DNA of 5,425 nt from Candidatus Pacearchaeota archaeon (GCA_026395775.1 JAPLYA010000050.1:1-5425); one strand, 5' to 3'. Numbered from the stretch's first letter, positions 1 to 3,868 are shown. The notes: generated by a model from the sequence alone, not told the origin. Numbers and translations are program-made.

Positions 1-218
1 TTGCCCAACGCTGTAATCCTGTCTTTCTTGCCCTTCGCCTGTCTAATCAGGATCCTTCCACCCTTTAACTCAAAGTCCGATTCCGTTAAATTGCATACCT
101 CAGAAACCCTTAAACCACTTTCATAAGCAATTAAAAAACTGATTCTATGCTTGAGTTTCTTTGTGTTCTTTATCAATAAAGTGAACTCTTCTTCTGATAA
201 ACTTCTTGGTAACTTCAT
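1..218 (-). CDS. Tyrosine recombinase catalytic domain, 5' part (runs off the window)
   Basis: The reading frame starts at ATG 218-216 and leaves the window at base 1 after 72 codons, so only the N-terminal part is seen. The start is fixed by AGGAGG at 228-223, four bases upstream. The protein opens with an SLSEEEF segment (residues 6-12). Box I follows, SGLRVSEVCNL (34-44), with the catalytic arginine at R37. Then comes the beta-hairpin lysine region AKGKKDR (61-67), with K62 the likely catalytic lysine. This order is that of phage-integrase/XerD-like recombinases, which cut and rejoin DNA through a tyrosine. The usual N-terminal core-binding domain is absent: the protein begins where the catalytic domain begins, and nothing upstream encodes the missing half. 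Box II (HxxR) and the nucleophile lie outside the window, so activity cannot be judged. Its sequence differs clearly from the recombinase at 2233-3369. Confidence 0.85.
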   Translation of the reverse strand, partial: MKLPRSLSEEEFTLLIKNTKKLKHRISFLIAYESGLRVSEVCNLTESDFELKGGRILIRQAKGKKDRITALG

Positions 219-222
219 TTTT

Positions 223-228
223 CCTCCT
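223..228 (-). promoter_or_regulatory. Shine-Dalgarno site of the partial recombinase
   Basis: AGGAGG on the minus strand, four bases before the ATG at 218. It fixes the start at the catalytic domain and argues that the missing N-terminal domain is real and not a start miscall. Confidence 0.75.
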
Positions 229-276
229 GCTTTCGCTTTAAATTTAGTTAAACATTAAAATCCTTCAAAATTTAAA

Positions 277-300
277 TAAAAAATCAAAAATCAAAAAAAA
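277..300 (-). terminator. U-tract terminator after the DUF6876-like gene
   Basis: Directly downstream of the stop at 311-313, the minus strand reads three T-runs (8, 5 and 6 T) separated by GA. Archaeal RNA polymerase terminates on such U-tracts without needing a hairpin. The same A/T-rich 90-bp gap (219-310) must also hold the promoter of the recombinase at 1-218; TTTAAAT near 271-277 is a possible TATA box. Confidence 0.5.
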
Positions 301-310
301 TAAGCTTAAA

Positions 311-670
311 TCAATATTCACTCGCTAACATCAAAACATTTCCAGTATAAAAAAAGCTAACTTCAGACTCTTTAAAATGCTCTTTAAAGTCAGTAAATTC
401 ATATTTCTGTTTAAATAAAACTTTATAGTTTCCATCTGTATAAATAACTTCTGCTGTGTTGTCTAAATTGACTTTAAACTTTATGCTTACGAAATCTTCT
501 CCTTTGACTTTAGGATCTACCTTTAAAACTGAACAAATATCAGTAATTAGCCAGCTTGCAGAGTTGCACCCAACAAAATAAGATCCATCTGTCAGATTAA
601 CTCCCAGATAGCCAGTATAATACTGCTCTGTTCCACTAAAATCTTTTAAGCTTTGTATTTCTGTTTCCAT
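311..670 (-). CDS. DUF6876-like small protein
   Basis: A 119-residue soluble protein without signal peptide or membrane segment. The start is placed at ATG 670-668 because AAGGAGGT lies four bases upstream at 682-675; the longer reading from 706 would add 12 residues encoded across that ribosome binding site. The pattern FSGTEQYY (residues 11-18), a TDGSYFVG strand, SASWLITDIC, a TDGN turn, YEFTDF and a final LASEY matches, by memory, the DUF6876 family: xFTGTExxYRH near the start, AYWLLD in the middle, EFTDFP and LPSEY at the end. That family is known mostly from bacterial plasmids, phages and genomic islands and has no assigned function. Its presence supports reading this part of the window as mobile DNA. 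It is monocistronic, ends in a U-tract, and its leader carries an inverted repeat (688-706) that could be an operator. Confidence 0.75.
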   Translation of the reverse strand: METEIQSLKDFSGTEQYYTGYLGVNLTDGSYFVGCNSASWLITDICSVLKVDPKVKGEDFVSIKFKVNLDNTAEVIYTDGNYKVLFKQKYEFTDFKEHFKESEVSFFYTGNVLMLASEY

Positions 671-674
671 TTTT

Positions 675-682
675 ACCTCCTT
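675..682 (-). promoter_or_regulatory. Shine-Dalgarno site that sets the DUF6876-like start
   Basis: AAGGAGGT on the minus strand, four bases from ATG 670, a near-complete match to the 16S rRNA tail. It decides against the upstream ATGs at 694 and 706. Confidence 0.8.
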
Positions 683-687
683 ACAAT

Positions 688-706
688 TTGTCATGTTTTG
701 CGACAA
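688..706. promoter_or_regulatory. Inverted repeat, possible operator of the DUF6876-like gene
   Basis: TTGTC (688-692) and GACAA (702-706) are inverted around nine bases, between the ribosome binding site and an AT-rich TATA-like stretch (709-723, minus strand ATAAAATTAAATAAA). In that position a bound repressor would block transcription. A related pair, ATGTCGT/ACGACAT, lies at 742-769. The operator role is inference. Confidence 0.3.
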
Positions 707-741
707 TTTTTATTTAATTTTATGAGTATAATTGAGTGATT

Positions 742-769
742 ATGTCGTCTTTTCCTTCTTATACGACAT
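742..769. repeat. Perfect 7-bp inverted repeat ATGTCGT/ACGACAT
   Basis: Arms at 742-748 and 763-769 are separated by 14 pyrimidine-rich bases. The TGTCG core is shared with the repeat at 688-706. It lies upstream of the presumed promoter of the DUF6876-like gene, so it could be a second operator half-site pair or an RNA hairpin. Confidence 0.4.
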
Positions 770-783
770 TTCTCTCATTTCTT

Positions 784-873
784 ATCCTTCTGAGGATTTG
801 ATCAACCCTAAATGCCACTTAGGACTTAGGCTTAGAAGGGAATAGCTGTTTGAATGAATCGCCACTCCCTTCT
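784..873. other. Structured non-coding segment with competing hairpins
   Basis: This part of the 300-bp gene-free stretch (671-971) is visibly richer in G+C than its surroundings and has several short inverted repeats: ATCCT/AGGAT (784-788/793-797, four-base loop), the palindrome TTGATCAA (798-805), and CCTAA (807-811), which can pair with either of two TTAGG copies (819-823, 826-830) inside the tandem ACTTAGG repeat 817-830. AGAAGGGA (834-841) pairs perfectly with TCCCTTCT (866-873), and part of it also with CCTTCT (786-791), so the two pairings exclude each other. No start codon with a ribosome binding site is seen. It may be a small RNA or a regulatory leader; no known family is recognised. 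Confidence 0.35.
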
Positions 874-889
874 TGCTTTGAGTTCAGGT

Positions 890-964
890 ATCTATATACC
901 TAATAAGTATAAACTTAATGAGTATATAATTATCATTATACTGCAATATATATTTTGTAGTATA
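890..964. promoter_or_regulatory. AT-rich promoter region with two inverted repeats
   Basis: AGGTAT/ATACCT form a perfect 6-bp inverted repeat with a four-base spacer near 887-902. TATACTGCAA (937-946) and TTGTAGTATA (955-964) form a 10-bp hairpin with one G-T pair around an eight-base AT loop. The AATATATATTTT stretch (945-956) inside this hairpin is a plausible TATA box about 23 bases before the TTG at 972, so the repeat could serve as an operator over the promoter. Confidence 0.35.
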
Positions 965-971
965 TAGTTTA

Positions 972-1118
972 TTGAGAGTTATCACTAAGAGAAAGATCAT
1001 AAAGAGACCAGAAGACCCCTACCAGCACTCCTATCTCACCAGAAGAGAGATAATCCATCTGTTTAAAAAATTCCTGCGGGAAAATTTCAGGAATATACTC
1101 AATCACAATAATGTTTAA
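972..1118 (+). CDS. Possible 48-aa basic small protein (TTG start)
   Basis: An open frame runs from 930 to the TAA at 1116-1118. It has no ATG; the only sensible start is TTG at 972, about 23 bases after a TATA-like stretch, which would suit leaderless initiation. The 48-residue product is strongly basic, with the segments KRKIIKRPEDPYQHSYLTRR (residues 6-25) and a predicted amphipathic helix EIIHLFKKFLRENFRNIL (26-43). The mix of amino acids and the absence of runs of rare codons look protein-like. It ends 24 bases before the zinc-ribbon gene, whose own TATA box overlaps its last codons, so the two could be co-transcribed or independent. Alternatives are a remnant of a larger broken gene or chance. 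No family is recognised. Confidence 0.35.
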   Translation: MRVITKRKIIKRPEDPYQHSYLTRREIIHLFKKFLRENFRNILNHNNV

Positions 1119-1121
1119 ATA
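1114..1121 (+). promoter_or_regulatory. TATA box of the zinc-ribbon gene
   Basis: TTTAAATA centred about 25 bases before ATG 1143, so transcription should begin at or next to the start codon, giving a leaderless mRNA. No ribosome binding site lies in the gap, which agrees. AGGTATATAC (1128-1137) just downstream resembles the AGGTAT repeat near 887. Confidence 0.6.
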
Positions 1122-1142
1122 CCCAATAGGTATATACTCTTT

Positions 1143-1343
1143 ATGACAGATAAGGAATATGAAGTGATTATTGAAATGAAGGGGTATAAATGCTTAAGAT
1201 GTGGCGAGGTATGGATACCTCGAAAAAAACATCCTGCGGGAAAAGAAATTCCAGATGTTTGCCCTCGTTGTAAAAGCCATTCTTGGCAGACAAAAGTTAG
1301 GTTTCCTACTATCTCTAAAGCTCAGAAGAAAAGGAAAAGATAA
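1143..1343 (+). CDS. Small zinc-ribbon protein
   Basis: A 66-residue protein with a single treble-type zinc ribbon: CLRCGEVW (C17, C20) and VCPRCKSHSW (C40, C43) supply four cysteine ligands, with the aromatic-basic VWIPRKK stretch after the first knuckle. This is the compact CxxCG...CPxC layout of many short archaeal zinc-ribbon proteins, which are thought to bind DNA, RNA or protein partners. The tail KAQKKRKR is highly basic and would suit nucleic-acid contact. There are no membrane segments. The start is supported by a TATA box at the leaderless distance. A regulator role is a guess from size and charge; an accessory subunit or rubredoxin-like role cannot be excluded, though rubredoxin itself has a different spacing and sequence around its cysteines. 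Confidence 0.8.
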   Translation: MTDKEYEVIIEMKGYKCLRCGEVWIPRKKHPAGKEIPDVCPRCKSHSWQTKVRFPTISKAQKKRKR

Positions 1344-1400
1344 AAAAATAATAGTCACCACTTAGTTAGAAAAATAAGCATATACTTCAAAATAAGAATA

Positions 1401-1408
1401 TTTATAAA
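1401..1408 (+). promoter_or_regulatory. TATA box of the microprotein/DUF5678/protease unit
   Basis: TTTATAAA, a near-ideal archaeal box, predicts transcription starting near 1430, leaving a leader of about 20 bases that contains the ribosome binding site at 1440-1447. The inverted repeat CTAAG-TTTT-CTTAG (1410-1423) lies between the box and the predicted start, a classic place for a repressor site. Confidence 0.65.
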
Positions 1409-1439
1409 CCTAAGTTTTCTTAGTATTATTGTGTTAAAA

Positions 1440-1447
1440 AAGGAGGT
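1440..1447 (+). promoter_or_regulatory. Strong Shine-Dalgarno site of the 24-aa microprotein
   Basis: AAGGAGGT, four bases before ATG 1452. This is the main evidence that the very short frame 1452-1526 is translated. The next gene (1539) has only a weak GTTGAT-like site. Confidence 0.75.
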
Positions 1448-1451
1448 TAAA

Positions 1452-1526
1452 ATGGCAAAAACTTGTTGTTCTTCGTTGCAGGTATCTAATTCTAATAGGA
1501 AGGTTTATAAGCTAATGTCATTATAA
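1452..1526 (+). CDS. 24-aa cysteine-containing microprotein or leader peptide
   Basis: ATG 1452 to TAA 1524-1526 encodes 24 residues, beginning MAKTCCSSLQ and ending KLMSL. It is easily missed because of its length, but it has the best ribosome binding site of the plus-strand genes, at ideal spacing, and a strong TATA box upstream. The stop lies 12 bases before the ATG of the DUF5678-like gene, so it is the first gene of that transcript and its translation could assist or regulate the next start. An adjacent CC pair at residues 5-6 could bind metal or be redox-active; it is too short for a globular fold. It could be a leader peptide, a small partner of the protease, or a small toxin. No homologue is recognised. 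Confidence 0.5.
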   Translation: MAKTCCSSLQVSNSNRKVYKLMSL

Positions 1527-1538
1527 AGTTGATACAAA

Positions 1539-1778
1539 ATGGAACAAGAAACAAAAATGTTCGAGATAGCCGAGAAAAACCTAAAATTTTTCAATGAAAA
1601 CTTCAGAGATTTTGAAGGGAAATATCCAAATAAATTTATTGCAGTATCCGGGGCAAAGGTTGTAGCTGTAGAAAATAGTCCAGAAGAGGTATTTGATGAG
1701 TTAGATACAAAGAGTATAAGCAGATCCAAAGTTCTTGTAGAATTTATACCCCTTGCGGGATCAATTCTGGTTTTATAA
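1539..1778 (+). CDS. DUF5678-like protein
   Basis: A 79-residue protein. An N-terminal helix (about 3-27, FEIAEKNLKFFNENFRDFE) leads into GKYPNKFIAVSGAKVVAVENSPEEVFDELD (27-56) and a last strand VLVEFIP (65-71). The helix-plus-'kGkfVAi..gkvVAvg.speEv' pattern is that of DUF5678, a small family of unknown function common in archaea; recognition is from memory. The sequence is soluble except for the hydrophobic end PLAGSILVL. Translation probably follows from the microprotein upstream (12-base gap), since only a weak GTTGAT site precedes ATG 1539. The protease gene starts two bases after the stop, so the two proteins are likely made in a fixed ratio. A role as substrate, inhibitor or adaptor of the protease is inferred only from this tight coupling. 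Confidence 0.75.
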   Translation: MEQETKMFEIAEKNLKFFNENFRDFEGKYPNKFIAVSGAKVVAVENSPEEVFDELDTKSISRSKVLVEFIPLAGSILVL

Positions 1779-1780
1779 CA

Positions 1781-2203
1781 ATGATAATTCCTCTTAATGT
1801 TAAATATAAAGAGAGGTTAATGCCAAATATTCTTGTTAATGTTTTTGGTTCTCATGCTCCTTCTTCAATCCTTGTAGTAATTGATACTGGATCGGATATA
1901 ACTATATTGAGTCATAAAGATGCATTACAATTACAAGTTCCAACTAAGGGGATGGCAATTATAAAAAATGTTTCAGGTATTTCAAGAGGGACATTAGCTT
2001 TATGTCAATACAATAAAAAGCTAATTTTTTACTTAAAAAAAGAAGACCAAACTTCTCTTAAAATAGAGATGGATAATCTTTATGTTTCTGTAGATCCTTT
2101 AGCATGTTCAATAACTATAATAGGAATGGATCTTCTAAAAAATAATAATTTAAGATTATTCTATGACCCGCAAGGAGAAGCTTATTTGGAAAAATTAGAT
2201 TAA
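1781..2203 (+). CDS. Retropepsin-like aspartic protease
   Basis: A 140-residue protein with the half-pepsin layout of clan AA proteases. The strand ILVVIDTGSD (30-39) contains the catalytic Asp35 in the DTGS motif. A glycine-containing flap region follows (NVSGISRG, 63-70), then the second hydrophobic-glycine motif ITIIGMDLL (111-119), which in this family packs behind the active site ('IIGxDxL'). Retropepsin-like enzymes work as homodimers, each subunit giving one aspartate, and cut unfolded or specific protein segments. No signal peptide or membrane segment is present, so it should act in the cytoplasm. It starts two bases after the DUF5678-like gene. ATG 1820, preceded by GAGAGGT, is a possible second start, but the first strand IIPLNVKY is usual in the family, so 1781 is preferred. 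The protease call is strong; the substrate is unknown. Confidence 0.85.
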   Translation: MIIPLNVKYKERLMPNILVNVFGSHAPSSILVVIDTGSDITILSHKDALQLQVPTKGMAIIKNVSGISRGTLALCQYNKKLIFYLKKEDQTSLKIEMDNLYVSVDPLACSITIIGMDLLKNNNLRLFYDPQGEAYLEKLD

Positions 2204-2209
2204 TCTTTC

Positions 2210-2241
2210 CGACACTACTGTCGATAAGTTTCTTAATTTTT
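2210..2241 (+). terminator. Hairpin plus T-rich terminator between convergent genes
   Basis: CGACA (2210-2214) and TGTCG (2219-2223) pair around four bases and are followed by a T-rich tract, seven bases after the protease stop and just before the end of the convergent recombinase gene. The T-rich tract would stop plus-strand transcription; the hairpin is short, so its contribution is uncertain. Confidence 0.4.
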
Positions 2242-3369
2242 CTTGATTGGCTTCTGTTTCATCGAACTTCCAAAAGTCATCTTATAATCTTTGTTCTGTT
2301 CTTTGAAGTAAGATCCTGCTAATTCAAAAACCAACTTCTTTATATTTTCCTCACTAAACTTCTCATTCGTAATCTTTAGTTCTGCTTCAAGCTTCTGTAT
2401 TCTGTTTTTCTGTTCTGGAGTTAATTCTTCAACATGATAAACTTTCTTAATCATCTCTTCTCTTGCTTTCTTGCTTGATATATGTGCATAAACTCCAGCC
2501 ATATCTTTATGCCCCATCAACTTTTCTACAATTTGCTGAGGTAATTCTTCATATAATCTTGTGGCTCTTGTATGTCTAAACAAATAACTCCAAACATCTT
2601 TATTTATTCCTGACTTTTTAGCCATCCTCCTTAATATTTTATTTATTCCGGCTGTTGTTATTGGATTGTCTCTGTTATTGGGATTAGGAAAAACAAAATC
2701 ATTATTGTTCTGATTAGGATAACAATACTCTTGCTTCCATCTCTGCAAATGGATCTTAGCTTCTTTTACTGGGAATTGCCTTGTCTCCTCCGTTTTTCCA
2801 GAATGTAAAGTAACATCAGGATATTCAGCTTCAAGTTTCATATCTCTCCATTTTAGATTTACAATCTCTTGAGGTCTTGCCCCTGTTTCCCATAATAACA
2901 TTAGTAAAGCTTTATCTCTGAAATTCTCCGCTTTTCTTATCATCTTTTCTAATTCTTCTTCTGTGATAAGATTATTTTCATTTATTTTTTCATCATTCAA
3001 TACTTTGCCTTGATCCTTAATAGGAGTTCTTATATTCTGAATCATGTCTAAATCTCTATAAAGCCAAAGGAGAAAAGATTTAATATATATTCTTGTTCCT
3101 TTTTTAGTCCATTTGCTTTTATCAGAATTATTAAGAAGAACCATAAAATCATCTATATCCTGCTTCTTTAATTTATTCAAGGGTTTTTCTACAATATCAT
3201 AAAATTGAAGCATATACCTCTCTATATCATCGACTTTATTTTGTCCCGTGCCATTCCTTGAAATAATATACTTTAGAAATTCTGCCAAAATCTTTTTGCT
3301 TTTCTCATCTAATCTATTTTTTATTTCTAATGTCGAGCCTTGCTTATAATCAAGATACTGATTCTTCAT
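2233..3369 (-). CDS. Tyrosine recombinase/integrase with coiled-coil tail
   Basis: A complete 378-residue site-specific recombinase. Residues about 22-115 form the helical core-binding domain, and 134-305 the catalytic domain. Box I is ETGARPQEIVNLKW with catalytic R165; the beta-hairpin lysine is K192 in HSGKTEETR. Box II reads YLFRHTRAT, with R265 and H266 but Tyr262 where most relatives have His. LMGHK gives H287, and the nucleophile is Y294 in AGVYAH. After the catalytic domain there is a 70-residue charged tail; 317-347 (LTPEQKNRIQKLEAELK onward) looks coiled-coil, perhaps for assembly. A TATA-like CATTTAAAAA (3400-3391) lies about 26 bases before ATG 3369, so the gene is probably leaderless. 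It begins 56 bases from the tRNA-Tyr 3' end and points away from it, the usual place for the integrase of an element inserted in a tRNA gene. It is convergent with the protease unit. Confidence 0.92.
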   Translation of the reverse strand: MKNQYLDYKQGSTLEIKNRLDEKSKKILAEFLKYIISRNGTGQNKVDDIERYMLQFYDIVEKPLNKLKKQDIDDFMVLLNNSDKSKWTKKGTRIYIKSFLLWLYRDLDMIQNIRTPIKDQGKVLNDEKINENNLITEEELEKMIRKAENFRDKALLMLLWETGARPQEIVNLKWRDMKLEAEYPDVTLHSGKTEETRQFPVKEAKIHLQRWKQEYCYPNQNNNDFVFPNPNNRDNPITTAGINKILRRMAKKSGINKDVWSYLFRHTRATRLYEELPQQIVEKLMGHKDMAGVYAHISSKKAREEMIKKVYHVEELTPEQKNRIQKLEAELKITNEKFSEENIKKLVFELAGSYFKEQNKDYKMTFGSSMKQKPIKKN

Positions 3370-3390
3370 AAACTTCTTAGTAGAGTAATC

Positions 3391-3400
3391 TTTTTAAATG
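3391..3400 (-). promoter_or_regulatory. TATA box of the integrase gene
   Basis: CATTTAAAAA on the minus strand, centred about 26 bases upstream of ATG 3369, predicts transcription starting at the ATG. It sits in the 56-bp gap between the tRNA 3' end and the gene, so integration or excision at the tRNA would leave the promoter with the integrase. Confidence 0.5.
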
Positions 3401-3425
3401 TTCTCCTTCTGAAACTAAATGAAAA

Positions 3426-3461
3426 TCCCTCGGGGGAGAGTCGAACTCCCGATCTTCCGGT
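3426..3461. other. Probable integration (att) site in the tRNA-Tyr 3' exon
   Basis: The 36-bp exon 2 is intron-free, includes the T-arm palindrome-like segment that tyrosine integrases favour, and lies 56 bp from an integrase gene reading away from it. This is inference: the duplicate that would mark the far end of the element is not in this window. Confidence 0.4.
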
Positions 3462-3574
3462 TACAGCATTTGGCTTTTCAGGTGTCATAGCAAGTCATAG
3501 ACTTAAGCTTAACCCTAGATTCCTCCAGACTTCATTCGTTGATGCATTTTTATTTGCCGAATGAAATCGCTCGT
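3462..3574 (-). other. tRNA-Tyr intron at position 37/38
   Basis: A 113-nt insert in the anticodon loop, at the most common archaeal intron position. It should be cut by the tRNA splicing endonuclease. Placing three-base bulges A36-G37-A and T-A-A38 leaves a central helix of C32-G, U33/U, G34-C and U35-G, i.e. one mismatch and one wobble, so the bulge-helix-bulge is relaxed. An 11-bp helix (3568-3558 with 3538-3528, one G-T) around a 19-base loop dominates the intron. GCTGTA occurs both at the exon 1 edge and at the intron end, so a cut one base earlier (36/37, giving A37) is also possible. No encoded protein is credible. Confidence 0.8.
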
Positions 3575-3631
3575 CTACAGCCAGACGCTCTGCCACTGAG
3601 CTACCGAGGGATTTTGATAGAAACAACTGGT

Positions 3632-3642
3632 AATTTTTAAAT
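3632..3642 (-). promoter_or_regulatory. TATA box of the tRNA-Tyr gene
   Basis: Minus strand ATTTAAAAATT about 28 bases upstream of C1, the normal archaeal distance for a tRNA promoter. Confidence 0.5.
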
Positions 3643-3679
3643 GTTTGTAATTGCTGTTTTTTATTGGTAAATTGCAAAC
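3643..3679. repeat. 10-bp inverted repeat upstream of tRNA-Tyr
   Basis: GTTTGTAATT (3643-3652) pairs with AATTGCAAAC (3670-3679) with one G-T pair and a 17-base loop. It lies just upstream of the tRNA promoter. Function unknown. Confidence 0.35.
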
Positions 3680-3721
3680 TATTTTAGTATACTTGAAATT
3701 GGTGCGATTAGCTTAGGAATT

Positions 3722-3760
3722 TGTGTAAAAACCAAAGAAAACCCCCTTCTTGACTACACA
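3722..3760 (-). ncRNA. Possible small RNA hairpin
   Basis: TGTGTA (3722-3727) pairs with TACACA (3755-3760), and inside it AAGAA pairs with TTCTT around a C/G-rich loop. On the minus strand a strong TATA box, TTTATAAATAA-like (3784-3794), lies about 27 bases upstream of 3760, so a transcript would start right at the hairpin. No open frame longer than 17 codons follows. The rest of the 3611-3868 gap shows nothing further except a T-rich minus-strand tract (3857-3866) that could end the 3869-5242 transcript. Confidence 0.25.
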
Positions 3761-3868
3761 TTAGTTCTTCATTTAACTCTTTATTTATAAATAATAATTT
3801 ATTTCAGCTTATGTTTTAATTGTGGTTGGTTTAGAAACTGGGAATAAAGTTTTCTGACAAACAAAAAC

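Larger units (their letters stand above)
3426..3610 (-). tRNA. tRNA-Tyr (GUA) with a 113-nt intron
   Basis: Read on the minus strand, exon 1 (3610-3575) gives acceptor CCCTCGG, T8 A9, D-arm GCTC/GAGC with a GG-containing loop, and anticodon stem TCTGG with loop CTGTAG. Exon 2 (3461-3426) gives A38, stem CCGGA, variable region AGATC, T-arm GGGAG-TTCGACT-CTCCC, acceptor CCGAGGG and discriminator A73. All stems pair (one G-T at 29-41). The anticodon GTA reads tyrosine codons. C1-G72 is the identity pair of archaeal tRNA-Tyr, and the five-base variable region excludes a bacterial type. CCA is not encoded. A TATA-like TTTAAAAAT lies about 28 bases upstream. The 3' half is the likely attachment site of the neighbouring integrase. 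Confidence 0.93.

Noticed and set aside
671..706. Longer start of the DUF6876-like gene at 706 (12 extra residues)
   Set aside because: The extra codons run through the AAGGAGGT ribosome binding site of ATG 670 and through an inverted repeat, and the family match begins after 670.
972..1070. 29-codon minus-strand frame antisense to the 48-codon small gene
   Set aside because: No ribosome binding site or promoter at a useful distance, and the plus-strand frame has the more protein-like composition.
1505..1729. 74-codon frame on the minus strand
   Set aside because: It is antisense to the DUF5678-like gene, which has family similarity and operon context; no ribosome binding site.
1..3425. Second copy of the tRNA-Tyr 3' end as the other element border
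   Set aside because: By eye, no other stretch in the window matches 3426-3461 beyond a few bases, so the far end, if it exists, lies outside.
3462..3574. C/D box guide RNA inside the tRNA intron
   Set aside because: CTGA occurs near the intron end, but the best C-box candidate (ATGAAGT) matches only five of seven bases and the boxes are not arranged in a usual C-D'-C'-D order.
3340..3677. Frames across the tRNA gene on both strands (3340-3564 plus, 3495-3677 minus)
   Set aside because: They translate tRNA-Tyr exons and intron (the familiar SGESRTPDLP and GSSVAERLA artefacts) and are not genes.
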